From: UBA6663 sp044226485
GTDB lineage: Bacteria > Chloroflexota > Anaerolineae > Anaerolineales > UBA6663
Assembly: GCA_044226485.1 (NCBI GenBank)
Contig: JBGAGY010000004.1
Location: 434,001-498,000, forward strand
Direction: 5' to 3'
Length of the DNA stretch: 64,000 nt
A program made the translations under genes and the position numbers. The notes under the pieces are model-generated. The model was not told where the DNA came from and did no database searches. It saw nothing but the letters and a program-made list of their open reading frames with translations. This document shows positions 27,325 through 35,791 of the stretch, piece after piece. The stretch's first letter is position 1. The number at the start of each line of letters is the position of its first letter.

Positions 27325-27945
27325 ATGCTCCGAACCGAATTGCCTGACCTGCTTGAGTTAATGAAAGCCCTGGCCGACGTCAGCCGGCTGCAGATGATCT
27401 CGTGGATGAGCGCCGCGGAGTGGACGGTCAGCGACCTGGCCGAGCGGCTGTCCTTGAGCGAGCCCACCGTCTCGCATCACGTTTCGAAGCTGCACGCTGT
27501 CGGTTTGTTGAGCCTGCGCATGGCTGGCACTCAGCGCTTCTACAAGATCAACCCTGAGCGCATGGCACGGTTGCGCGCCTATGTCGCCGATCTCGAGAAG
27601 CCGCTCGAGGAACCTGCCGATTCCATCAACGACAGGAGTTGGATCGAAGCCCTGCCTTTCAGCGCCGAGGACAAGAAGGTGCTGGGCGAGTACACGCTCA
27701 ACGGCCGCCTGACACGCTTCCCGAACAAAGAGAAGCGCTGGCTCGTCATCCTGCGCTGGCTCGCCACGCGCTTCGAGCCGGGTCGGCGCTACACCGAGCG
27801 CGAAGTCAACACGCTCCTGCGCGAAATCAATGAAGACGTTGCGTCACTGCGCCGCGACCTCGTCGACTTCGGTTTCATCCGTCGCGAGCGCGGCGGCGGC
27901 GATTATTGGCTGACGCCTGAGGACGAGGTGCCGACGGCGCGCTGA
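27325..27945 (+). CDS. ArsR-family winged-helix regulator with C-terminal DUF2087
   Basis: 206 residues from the ATG at 27325, which has AGGAGGG upstream; the frame is open further back but that region is the promoter. Residues 5-95 form an ArsR-type winged helix (ELMKALADVSRLQMISWM ... LAERLSLSEPTVSHHVSKLHAVGLL). The C-terminal DUF2087 region reads VLGEYTLNGRLTRFPNKEKRWLVILRWLATRFEPGRRYTEREVN. No Cys metal-binding motif is visible in the recognition helix, so the signal is unlikely to be classic arsenic sensing. The GNAT gene follows 18 nt later. Confidence 0.9.
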   Translation: MLRTELPDLLELMKALADVSRLQMISWMSAAEWTVSDLAERLSLSEPTVSHHVSKLHAVGLLSLRMAGTQRFYKINPERMARLRAYVADLEKPLEEPADSINDRSWIEALPFSAEDKKVLGEYTLNGRLTRFPNKEKRWLVILRWLATRFEPGRRYTEREVNTLLREINEDVASLRRDLVDFGFIRRERGGGDYWLTPEDEVPTAR

Positions 27946-27963
27946 TCTACATGGACGACGACC

Positions 27964-28728
27964 ATGCCTGAGCCTTACGCTCTCACGCCCGCCCATCGGC
28001 TGATCCTTGCACGCGCCTTCCGCGCATGCCCGCGCGTGGATACCGCCCTCGACAGCGCAGTCGAGGGGCAGTTCGGCAAAGCCTTCGTCGACGTCGTCGA
28101 CTCGCCATCGGCCTTCGCCCTGACGGTCGGACCGTTCTGGTACTTCGCCGGCGACGCGACGGGCGGGGCTGCTCTCGCCATGCTCTCAGCCCTGCCCCGC
28201 TTCGGTCTGCTGATGCCCTCGACTGCGGGGTGGCTCGATGCGGCCCGGGCGTTGCACGGATCGGCCTGGCAGGCCTTCCCGCGCTTCAGTTTCTCGGCGA
28301 CGCAGCTCTCCGGGCCTGCCCTCGCGGGATTGCTTGCAGCGTCGCGCCATCACGTCGTCGCGCTCGACGCTGCGGCTGTGGATCGCCTGGCCGCCGGCTC
28401 CGAGCCGATCCTGGATCTGACCGATTTCGACTCGACCGACGACTTCCTCGCACGTAGTTATGGGTTCGCCGTGTTCGACGGCGAGCGCGTGATGGGTCTC
28501 GCGTACGCCTCGTTGGTCTGCAGCCACAGCATCGAGGTCAGCGTGTTCGTCGACGAACCCTACCGCCGCCGAGGCGTCGCCACGGCGGTGAGCGCGGCGC
28601 TCCTGATCGAGAGCCTCGAGCGCGGCCTTCGACCCAACTGGGACGCCGCCAACCTCGCGTCTTGCGCGCTGGCCCAGAAGCTTGGCTTCACGCCGTCGGG
28701 CACATACGAAGCCGGCTACTTCGTCTGA
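27964..28728 (+). CDS. GNAT-family N-acetyltransferase
   Basis: 254 residues. The acetyl-CoA binding motif A is IEVSVFVDEPYRRRGVATAVSAALL (about 196-220), followed by PNWDAANLASCALAQKLGF (motif B). The N-terminal half is a diverged region of the GNAT_acetyltran (ZapA-adjacent, YjdJ-like) type with no clear second acetyl-CoA site. No ribosome site precedes the ATG, but the regulator gene ends only 18 nt upstream, so re-initiation within one transcript is likely. Substrate unknown. Confidence 0.87.
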   Translation: MPEPYALTPAHRLILARAFRACPRVDTALDSAVEGQFGKAFVDVVDSPSAFALTVGPFWYFAGDATGGAALAMLSALPRFGLLMPSTAGWLDAARALHGSAWQAFPRFSFSATQLSGPALAGLLAASRHHVVALDAAAVDRLAAGSEPILDLTDFDSTDDFLARSYGFAVFDGERVMGLAYASLVCSHSIEVSVFVDEPYRRRGVATAVSAALLIESLERGLRPNWDAANLASCALAQKLGFTPSGTYEAGYFV

Positions 28729-29038
28729 GCGTCGTTCAGCAGGCTGAGGCCGGCCAGCTGTCGGCGGCGAGCAGCCCTGCGCCCGTTGGGCGATGACGCC
28801 GGCCGACACCCTGTGCGCCGTCAGCCGGGCATGCCATTCACCATCGACAGACCCTCCCCAGTTCTGCGCTGACTGCGTGTCACGCTTGGCGCATGTCTGA
28901 AAGCGACACATTGTCGACCTGAGCCTCAAGTCGTCACGAGCTGCGCTTGCTGGCTCGCATCATCCCTGGAAAAGAGCCGAAGATGAGATGGGCAGCCCCA
29001 TCCCTTCGTCCCGGGTTCGGCTCGATCTCAAACACTGC
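28729..29038. other. Intergenic region, about 310 nt
   Basis: No gene, purine riboswitch or strong hairpin was recognised. The right end is the promoter region of xpt. Confidence 0.4.
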
Positions 29039-29044
29039 TAGAAT
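29039..29044 (+). promoter_or_regulatory. -10 box of xpt, leaderless arrangement
   Basis: TAGAAT followed by 8 nt and the ATG, in the string TGCTAGAAT that also precedes the VWA-FHA and NYN genes. Confidence 0.6.
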
Positions 29045-29052
29045 CGCGACTC

Positions 29053-29625
29053 ATGCAAGCCCTCATCGAACGCATCCAGCGCGACGGCCGCAACCTTGGA
29101 AACGGCATCCTCAAGGTGGACGGTTTCATCAATCATCAAGTCGATGCCGCCCTGATGGACGCCTGCGGCGCCGAACTCGCCCGTCGGTTCGCGCACGTCG
29201 GCTCCACAAAGATCCTGACCGCCGAGATCTCGGGCATCGCGCCCGCGCTCATGACGGCCAAATACCTGGGTCTGCCCGTGGTCTATGCCCGCAAGGCCAA
29301 ACCCGTCACGATGCCCAATGAGGTCTTCCTGACGCTGACGCCTTCGCACACCAAGGGCCGCACGGTCGAGTTGATCGTGTCACCCGAAGTGCTCGGCAGT
29401 CACGAGAAGGTGCTCATCGTTGACGACTTCCTGGCCACCGGCCAGACGATCCAGGGCCTGGTGCGCCTGACGCAGGTGGCCGGCTCGACGATCACGGGCA
29501 TCGGCGCGCTGGTCGAGAAGACCTTCGAAGGCGGCCGCGCCCTGCTCCAAAGCCTCAACGTGCCGATCGAGTCGCTGGCCATCATCAGCAACATGGACAG
29601 CGGCCAGATCGTCTTTGCGGAATAA
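29053..29625 (+). CDS. xpt: Xanthine phosphoribosyltransferase
   Basis: 190 residues, the usual length for Xpt. The N terminus LIERIQRDGRNLGNGILKVDGFINHQVD is typical of the family. The PRPP-binding motif is VLIVDDFLATGQTIQGLVRL (about 119-138), preceded by YARKAKPVTMPNEVF. It converts xanthine plus PRPP to XMP in purine salvage. GuaA, encoded next, aminates XMP to GMP, so the two genes form a consecutive pathway. The transcript appears leaderless. A strong hairpin lies between xpt and guaA. Confidence 0.95.
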   Translation: MQALIERIQRDGRNLGNGILKVDGFINHQVDAALMDACGAELARRFAHVGSTKILTAEISGIAPALMTAKYLGLPVVYARKAKPVTMPNEVFLTLTPSHTKGRTVELIVSPEVLGSHEKVLIVDDFLATGQTIQGLVRLTQVAGSTITGIGALVEKTFEGGRALLQSLNVPIESLAIISNMDSGQIVFAE

Positions 29626-29649
29626 CACAACCACGCCGCTGAATCTTTG

Positions 29650-29696
29650 GGCGAAAACACGCGGCCCGCGTTCGACGCGGGCCGCGTGTTTTCGCC
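29650..29696 (+). terminator. Perfect 21-bp hairpin between xpt and guaA
   Basis: 29650-29670 pairs exactly with 29676-29696 over a TTCGA loop. AAAA/TTTT tracts lie inside the stem rather than after it. It ends right at the guaA -10 box. Confidence 0.7.
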
Positions 29697-29702
29697 TATC
29701 AT
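29697..29702 (+). promoter_or_regulatory. -10 box of guaA, leaderless arrangement
   Basis: TATCAT starts at the first base after the hairpin and leaves 6 nt before the ATG. Any -35 element would have to lie within the hairpin's descending arm. Confidence 0.5.
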
Positions 29703-29708
29703 TGGCGC

Positions 29709-31253
29709 ATGCAAACGATCGCCATCCTCGATTTTGGCTCCCAGTACACGCAACTGATTGCCCGCCGCATCCGTGAGGCAAACGTCTACTCCGAGATCTT
29801 CCCGTGGGACGCGCCGCGCGAGAAGGTCCAGGCCAACGATCCCGTCGCCTACATCCTTTCCGGCGGACCCAACTCCGTCTACGACGCCGACGCGCCGCAA
29901 CTGCCGAACTACGTCCTCGACTCGGGCAGGCCGGTCCTGGGCATCTGCTACGGCCTTCACGCGCTGGCCAAGAGCCTGGGCGGTCATGTCCTGCCGTCGA
30001 GCGAGCGCGAGTACGGCCGCGCTGCGCTGGTGCCGACCGAGGCCAACAGCCTGATCCTGCCGCAGAAAGAGCCCTTCCAGGTGTGGATGAGCCACGGCGA
30101 CCGCATCGATCGTCTGCCGCCGGCGTTCAACATCACGGCCACGTCGGACAATTGCCCGGTCGCGGCTTTCGAGGATCCCGAGCGCAAGATCTTCGCGATC
30201 CAGTTCCACCCCGAGGTCAATCACACCGAACGGGGTCGTGACATCCTGGCGGCCTTCGTCAGAGTGGCCGGTGTGAAAGCCGAGTGGACGCCGGGCAGCA
30301 TGGTCGAGTCGGCCGTCGCCGACATCCGCGCCCGCGTCGGGGATGCCCCTGTCATCGCGGCCGTCAGCGGCGGCGTCGACTCGATGGTGGCGGCCGCGCT
30401 TGTCCACCGCGCTGTCGGCGACCAACTGACCTGTGTGTTCGTCGATACCGGCATGCTCCGCGCCGGCGAGCCGCAGGCGGTCGTCAAGACCTTCAACGAG
30501 ATCCTGCACGCGCGCCTGATCGCCGTCAACGCCAGCGAGGAATACCTCGATGCCCTTTCCGGCGTGACAGACCCTGAAGACAAGCGCAAGATCATCGGCG
30601 AGAAGTTCATCCGCATCTTCGAGCGCGAGGCGCGCCAGGCCCTCGGCGGCGCCGATGCGCGCTTCCTGATGCAGGGCACGATTTATCCGGACGTGATCGA
30701 GTCGCGCGGGCCCGAGCGCCAGGCCGCGGCCAAGATCAAGAGCCACCACAACGTCGGTGGTCTGCCGGCGGACCTCAACTTCCAGCTGGTCGAGCCACTG
30801 CGTTACATGTTTAAGGATGAAGTGCGCGCGGTCGGCATCGAGCTCGGCCTGCCCGAAGCCCTGGTCTGGCGCCAGCCGTTCCCGGGCCCGGGCCTGGCCG
30901 TCCGCTGCCTGGGCAACATCACCTGGGAGCGCCTCGAGACACTTCGCGCCGCCGACAAGATCGTCACCGATGAGCTCGGCGCGGCGGGCATGCTGCGCGG
31001 CACTACGGCCCAGGCGTTCGCCGTTCTTCTGCCAGTGCGCTCGGTCGGCGTCATGGGCGACGGCCGAACGTACCAAGAGACCTGCGCGATTCGGGCGGTC
31101 ACCACTGACGATTTCATGACCGCCGATTGGGCTCGCCTCCCCTATGACCTGCTCGCGCGCATCTCGAGCCGCATCGTCAATGAAGTCAAGGGCGTCAACC
31201 GCGTGGTCTACGACATCTCGTCGAAGCCGCCGGCAACGATCGAGTGGGAATAA
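29709..31253 (+). CDS. guaA: GMP synthase (glutamine-hydrolysing)
   Basis: 514 residues. The class I glutamine amidotransferase domain has the nucleophile Cys80 in PVLGICYG and the His/Glu in FAIQFHPEVNHTERG. The ATP-pyrophosphatase domain carries the PP-loop VSGGVDSMVAAALVHRA. The C-terminal dimerisation domain includes VWRQPFPGPGLAVRCLGNIT and ends NRVVYDISSKPPATIEWE, the canonical GuaA C terminus. It makes GMP from XMP, ATP and glutamine. It follows xpt. Confidence 0.98.
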   Translation: MQTIAILDFGSQYTQLIARRIREANVYSEIFPWDAPREKVQANDPVAYILSGGPNSVYDADAPQLPNYVLDSGRPVLGICYGLHALAKSLGGHVLPSSEREYGRAALVPTEANSLILPQKEPFQVWMSHGDRIDRLPPAFNITATSDNCPVAAFEDPERKIFAIQFHPEVNHTERGRDILAAFVRVAGVKAEWTPGSMVESAVADIRARVGDAPVIAAVSGGVDSMVAAALVHRAVGDQLTCVFVDTGMLRAGEPQAVVKTFNEILHARLIAVNASEEYLDALSGVTDPEDKRKIIGEKFIRIFEREARQALGGADARFLMQGTIYPDVIESRGPERQAAAKIKSHHNVGGLPADLNFQLVEPLRYMFKDEVRAVGIELGLPEALVWRQPFPGPGLAVRCLGNITWERLETLRAADKIVTDELGAAGMLRGTTAQAFAVLLPVRSVGVMGDGRTYQETCAIRAVTTDDFMTADWARLPYDLLARISSRIVNEVKGVNRVVYDISSKPPATIEWE

Positions 31254-31385
31254 TGGCGAGATCCGGCCTTTGCGACGGCGAATGACGAAGGCCGCGCCAA
31301 TGAGCGGTCGCCTTTCGTCGTGCGTCGCCTCGCAGACGCTGCTGCCTTCGCGGTCGCTGTGGCGAACCAAACCGCTGAGAGCTCC

Positions 31386-32243
31386 ATGGACCTTGGGTCG
31401 CTGAGTCGCACAGCCTGGCGTATCACCCGCACGCAACCGGCGCTGTGGGTCCTGCATGGTCTCCTGCTTCTGGCAGGCATGCCAACGCTGGCGATCACGG
31501 CGATGTTGAGCGCCTGGAGCGCGGCACGGGAGTTTGAGGCCTCGCCGGTGGCGGCCGGGTTCGGCGCGCTTCCGCTCGGCGCGATCGGCCAGCCAACCGC
31601 CGTGACATGGGCGATCAGCCTGGCGTTCGTGGTCCTCTTCAGCGTCATCACACAGATCTTGCTGGCCGCGATCTATCGCTCGTCGGCTCAGGCGCTGGAC
31701 TCTGGCACGGCTTTGGGCCTACAAGCGAGTCTGACGTTGGGGCGCGCCCGATTGCTTCGGATCGTGGTGCTCAGCCTCACGCTGGGGGCCGGGTTGAGTG
31801 CCCTGGCCCTGCTGCCGGAGCTGCTTTCGATCCTGAATGTCTCGTCCCCTGTGCGCGCCGCCCTGCAATCCGTGACGAGCGCTCTCAATTTGGTCGGTGG
31901 AGTGGTATTTTTGCTGTTGGTCCTGGCGATCAGCCTGGATGACGTGCGCGGGCGGGAGGCGCCGCGTCGGGCCTGGATGGCGTTCAAGCGCGGTTGGGTC
32001 GGCTTCGCCCTGATTTTGGCGCTGACGGTCATCTGGTCGCTGTTCATCGGGCTTTTGGCGGTCCCGGGCATCGTGATCGTGGTGATGGCCTGGCTCGTGC
32101 CGGGTCCCGGTTACGTCGGGCCGGCCGTGACCGTTGTGGCGAGCCTTATCTGTGGCTTGCCGCTCCTGATCCTGATCCTCGGCGGAGCTGCCTATACAAA
32201 CATCCTTCAGACGCTCGTGTATCGCAGCGCCATCCGAGTTTGA
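31386..32243 (+). CDS. Polytopic membrane protein, paralogue of the next gene
   Basis: 285 residues from the ATG at 31386 (GAGAG upstream), with about six membrane helices and no catalytic motif. Its N terminus LSRTAWRITRTQPALWVLHGLLLL matches that of the next protein (LRRAWQITWRHKILWIFGIL), which suggests a tandem duplication. The cytosolic-loop pattern AWMAFKRGWVGFALILAL also has a counterpart in the neighbour. Function unknown. A role in membrane or envelope homeostasis is only a guess. Confidence 0.75.
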   Translation: MDLGSLSRTAWRITRTQPALWVLHGLLLLAGMPTLAITAMLSAWSAAREFEASPVAAGFGALPLGAIGQPTAVTWAISLAFVVLFSVITQILLAAIYRSSAQALDSGTALGLQASLTLGRARLLRIVVLSLTLGAGLSALALLPELLSILNVSSPVRAALQSVTSALNLVGGVVFLLLVLAISLDDVRGREAPRRAWMAFKRGWVGFALILALTVIWSLFIGLLAVPGIVIVVMAWLVPGPGYVGPAVTVVASLICGLPLLILILGGAAYTNILQTLVYRSAIRV

Positions 32244-32308
32244 TCGCACCAGCCGCATCGAATACGCAACCAAGGCCGCTGAAGGCCGTATTGGGGATGG
32301 AGGCTTTT

Positions 32309-33277
32309 ATGAATACATCCGTTGACTATGGTGGCGTGCTCAGGCGTGCATGGCAGATCACCTGGCGCCACAAGATCCTTTGGATTTTCGGCATCCTGGC
32401 GGGTTGCAGCCGCAGCGGCAGCAGCGGCGGTTCGGGCAACAACAACGTCAGGGTGAACCAGCAGGGCGGTGTCGACCTGCCGCCCGAGATGCAGCAGTTC
32501 CAGCAGAACATCGAGCGCTTCTTCAATCAAGATCCGTCCCAGTGGTTGCCCTGGGTGCTGGGTATCGGCTGCGTCGTGCTTCTGATTGCGCTGGCGCTCT
32601 ACTTCCTCGGCCTGATCGGCGAAGGTGGCTTGATCCACGGCGCGGCTGTGGCTGACCGAACAGACGCCATCACCTTTGGCGAGGCCTGGTCGGTGGGCGT
32701 GCGCAAGGCCATCCCGCTGTTCCTGATGCGCCTTCTTGTCGGCGTGCCGACCGCGATCGTGGTCGCCGTGTTGGTCGGGTTGGGGGTGCTGGGCACCATC
32801 GGCACCGCCGGCCTGCTGGCGTTGTGCTTCATCCCATTGGTCTGTCTGTTGGTGCCGGCTGGCATCGTCATCAGTATCTGGGAATACTTCGCCACGTATT
32901 TCATCGTCCTGCAGGATGCGGGCGTGGTCGACTCGCTGCGGTTGAGCTGGGCCTTCCTGCGCCAGCGCTGGCAGCCGGTGCTCATCCTGGGCCTGATCAA
33001 CATCGTTATCGGCTTCATCATCGGATTGGTGCTGGCCGCGCCGTTCCTCTTGGCTGTGCTGCCCACGCTGGCCATCATCATCGGCAACGCGTCGCAGAAC
33101 GTCCAACCCGATTTCTCGGCCTTCTTGCCGGCCTTGATCTGCGGCGGTCTGTATCTGCCCGTTCTGATCGTTCTGAGCGGCGTGCTGACGACGTGGCTCA
33201 CGTCTGGCTGGACCGTCCTCTTCAACCGGTTGCACGCTCCGGCGCAACCCGAGGTCGTCGCCCCAGTGGCCGCGTAA
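32309..33277 (+). CDS. Polytopic membrane protein with Gly/Ser/Asn loop
   Basis: 322 residues from the ATG at 32309, with GGAGG upstream. After the first helix comes a low-complexity stretch (SRSGSSGGSGNNN) and a Gln-rich segment, then about six more helices including PLFLMRLLVGVPTAIVVAVLVGLGVLG and ILGLINIVIGFIIGLVLAAPFLLAVL. WAFLRQRWQPVLILGL recalls a loop of the preceding paralogue. No known function. The two genes are 65 nt apart and end at a good terminator, so they likely form an operon. Confidence 0.8.
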   Translation: MNTSVDYGGVLRRAWQITWRHKILWIFGILAGCSRSGSSGGSGNNNVRVNQQGGVDLPPEMQQFQQNIERFFNQDPSQWLPWVLGIGCVVLLIALALYFLGLIGEGGLIHGAAVADRTDAITFGEAWSVGVRKAIPLFLMRLLVGVPTAIVVAVLVGLGVLGTIGTAGLLALCFIPLVCLLVPAGIVISIWEYFATYFIVLQDAGVVDSLRLSWAFLRQRWQPVLILGLINIVIGFIIGLVLAAPFLLAVLPTLAIIIGNASQNVQPDFSAFLPALICGGLYLPVLIVLSGVLTTWLTSGWTVLFNRLHAPAQPEVVAPVAA

Positions 33278-33298
33278 TCGAGTCCATCGATCGAATTC

Positions 33299-33339
33299 GA
33301 GCATTGCGCTTCACTTGCTGAAGCGCAGTGCTCTTTTTT
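33299..33339 (+). terminator. Rho-independent terminator of the membrane-protein pair
   Basis: A 15-bp stem with one G-T pair (33299-33313 with 33319-33333) and a 5-nt loop is followed by six T. Confidence 0.92.
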
Positions 33340-33613
33340 CGCCTCGCCTGTGATGCGTTCATCAGGTCGTTCGCAAGTTGATCGCGGATCGGTTCGTACA
33401 TTTAGCGGCGCTCATCGCCTCACCCTGTGCCGTCTGTCCGGGGGGCTTTCCCCTAAATTGGACCAAGGGAACACCATTAAGAGGCCATTTTTATTTACAT
33501 AAAAACGTTAATTCCCGGTAATTTTACGTACGTTTCCCCTACGATTGCCCTACGAAATGGCCAAACACCTTGTCCCGAGGGTTTATGGAAATGGTCGGCC
33601 CAAGGGGCAATGC
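33340..33613. other. Upstream region of the VWA-FHA gene
   Basis: 274 nt without a gene. The part at 33470-33530 is noticeably AT-rich for this genome (ATTTTTATTTACATAAAAAC) and may hold further promoter or binding sites. No clear -35/-10 pair was assigned there. Confidence 0.4.
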
Positions 33614-33619
33614 TAGAAT
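33614..33619 (+). promoter_or_regulatory. -10 box of the VWA-FHA gene, leaderless arrangement
   Basis: TAGAAT followed by 8 nt and the ATG at 33628. Confidence 0.6.
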
Positions 33620-33627
33620 GGCGGGGT

Positions 33628-35700
33628 ATGCGATCGTGGTTGTTCCGCGCCCTGCTTGCACTGGCGCTCCTCAGTTGCCTGCCCTGGAAGGCTGCCCAAG
33701 CGGAAGCTCCCGGCACGGCCGTGGCTTCGATAACCGCCGTTGACGCCAACAACTTCCCGCGCATGTTCGCTTATGTGTCGGTGACCGGCGCAGACGGCGT
33801 CCCAGTCAGCGGCCTCGACCAAAACGCCTTTACGTTGACGGAAAACGGCGACGCCGTGTCGACCACCGCTGTGCGTTCCGTGACTCTCGGTGTGCAGACG
33901 GTGTTCGCCTTCGACGTCGGCGCCTCCTTTAAGTCGCGAGACGTCCTTGGCAACTCGCGCCTCGATTACCTGCGGCTGGCTGTCAACGACTTCGCTCAGG
34001 CCGAAGGCGGCCTGCAGCCCGACCTCGACGACATCAGCCTGATCACCCCTGAGCAAGAGCTTCTCATCCATACCAACACTCGCGGGCCGATCGTCGATGC
34101 CCTCGATCGCTACACCACAGATTTTGCCGGCGCGGCCGACCATATCGCCCTGCTGACGCGCGCGATCGATATCGCCAGCGACGCCACGACCCGGCCGGGC
34201 ATGCGCCGCGTCGTCGTCTTCGCGTCGAACGGCCTGTCAGACAATAACCAGCCTGTCGCGGTCGACTCGCTCGTTCAGCGTGCTCAAAGCGCGGGCATCA
34301 AGCTGATCACGATCTATGTTGGGCCCGATGGCACTCAAGAGGGCCCGAACGCGCAGGCCCTGCGCACCCTGGCCGACGAAACCGGGGGCATCCACGCCAT
34401 CCTGGCTGGCGGCGACAGCCTCGGGCCGGTGTTTTCGGCGCTGGCCGCCGAGCGCGGCCAATATCAAATCGAGTACCGGTCGATGCTGAATCAGACAGGG
34501 CAGCATCGCCTGAACATGTCGGTGGAGCTCGAAGGCGGGCAGGCCGTTCGCGCGCATGAAGCCATCTTCCAATTGCGCGTCGAAGCCCCGGCGGTCGCCC
34601 TGGGCGATCTAGCCCCCACGTATTCCGCCGCCTCCGGCACGGATACGCTCGACGTTCCCTATACGCTCAATTTCGCCGACGGCCATATCCGCGACCTGAG
34701 GACCGTCGAATTGCTTGTGGATGGCGCCGTCGCCGCTCGCGCGACGTCGGCCGCTGAAGCGATCACCTGGCCGCTGACGTCGGACACCGAAAGCCTGACA
34801 CGGACCGTTCAGGTTCGCGTAGTCGACGAACTCGGTCTCGAGGGCGTCAGCCAGCCGGCTTCGATATTCGTCGAAGCCCCGCCACCTGTCGTCCCAGAGC
34901 CGGCCACGTCGGCCACGATGACCCTTCACGCCACTCCGTACGCGCTGTGGGCCGGGCTGTTGAGCCTCGTCGCGCTGGCTGCCATCGGTGTATACGCCTG
35001 GCGCCAAAAAGGTTGGAAGATGCCGGCCGTCAAGTGGCCGGCTCGGTCGCGCCAACCTGAGGGTGAAGTGACAAAGACGGTTGCGCCCGACACGGCCGCA
35101 ACGCCGGCGGCTGCGTCTGCTTCGGTCGCTCTGGCGCAATCCGCGACCATCGAAACGACCCAGCCCATGCGTCCAACGCGCGCGGCATCGTCAAGCCGAC
35201 TGAAGATGCCCAGCATCCCGCGACCGACGATGCCCGACCTGGCCGGCCTGCCTCGACCGCAGATGCCCAAGCAGATGCCGCGAGTCAACGTCGCCCACCT
35301 CGCCCTGCCCAAGCGCATCACTCAGCCGCTGGCCGATGCCCTGGCCGCTGCCCAGCGCGGCAACGTCGCGAACTCGCACGCCATCCTTGAGGTCGTCGAC
35401 CACCAGGTGCCGCAGCGCGCCCGCATCGAACTCAACGGCGTCTCGCTGCGCTTTGGCCGCGATCCCGAACTTGCCGAAGTCACCTTCAACGACCGCTCGG
35501 TTTCGCGTTTGCATGCGCGGATCGAGGCCGTGGCCGAGAATATCTACCGGATCTACGATGAAGGCTCCACTTCTGGCACCTGGGTCAACTTCAGCCAGGT
35601 GACATCGCCAGAAGGTCAGGAGCTTTCGACGGGCGACGTGATCAACCTTGGCCGCGTGAAGCTGAAGTTCAAGAAGCCTCGCAAAGCCAAGACCGCCTGA
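33628..35700 (+). CDS. Secreted/membrane VWA domain protein with cytosolic FHA domain
   Basis: 690 residues from the ATG at 33628, which begins a signal peptide (MRSWLFRALLALALLSCLPW, cleavage near AQAEA). A von Willebrand A-like domain follows (about 75-270, TVFAFDVGASFKSRD, VVVFASNGLSDNNQP). Its MIDAS motif is degenerate, D-x-G-x-S rather than D-x-S-x-S. After an Ig-like region come a transmembrane helix (about 437-457, ALWAGLLSLVALAAIGVYAW), a Pro/Met-rich linker and a C-terminal FHA domain (LRFGRDPELAEVTFNDRSVSRLHARIE ... STSGTWVN) that would bind phosphothreonine. The topology links an outside adhesion module to an inside phospho-reader. No Ser/Thr kinase is encoded in the window. Confidence 0.88.
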   Translation: MRSWLFRALLALALLSCLPWKAAQAEAPGTAVASITAVDANNFPRMFAYVSVTGADGVPVSGLDQNAFTLTENGDAVSTTAVRSVTLGVQTVFAFDVGASFKSRDVLGNSRLDYLRLAVNDFAQAEGGLQPDLDDISLITPEQELLIHTNTRGPIVDALDRYTTDFAGAADHIALLTRAIDIASDATTRPGMRRVVVFASNGLSDNNQPVAVDSLVQRAQSAGIKLITIYVGPDGTQEGPNAQALRTLADETGGIHAILAGGDSLGPVFSALAAERGQYQIEYRSMLNQTGQHRLNMSVELEGGQAVRAHEAIFQLRVEAPAVALGDLAPTYSAASGTDTLDVPYTLNFADGHIRDLRTVELLVDGAVAARATSAAEAITWPLTSDTESLTRTVQVRVVDELGLEGVSQPASIFVEAPPPVVPEPATSATMTLHATPYALWAGLLSLVALAAIGVYAWRQKGWKMPAVKWPARSRQPEGEVTKTVAPDTAATPAAASASVALAQSATIETTQPMRPTRAASSSRLKMPSIPRPTMPDLAGLPRPQMPKQMPRVNVAHLALPKRITQPLADALAAAQRGNVANSHAILEVVDHQVPQRARIELNGVSLRFGRDPELAEVTFNDRSVSRLHARIEAVAENIYRIYDEGSTSGTWVNFSQVTSPEGQELSTGDVINLGRVKLKFKKPRKAKTA

Positions 35701-35720
35701 CCATCCCTCCGACCACAAAA

Positions 35721-35770
35721 GAAGAAGGGCGCCGGGTGGGTGAACAGCTGTTCACCCGGCGCCCTTCTTC
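35721..35770. terminator. Bidirectional terminator between convergent genes
   Basis: GAAGAAGGGCGCCGGGT (35721-35737) pairs with 35754-35770, and the interior holds a perfect 18-nt palindrome (GGTGAACAGCTGTTCACC). It lies between the convergent VWA-FHA and lipoprotein genes. Confidence 0.9.
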
Positions 35771-35791
35771 TTTCGTCAATTGCCGCCGGAG

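Noticed and set aside
28729..29052. Purine riboswitch before xpt
   Set aside because: No conserved purine-aptamer core was found, and the promoter lies so close to the ATG that no leader is available for one.
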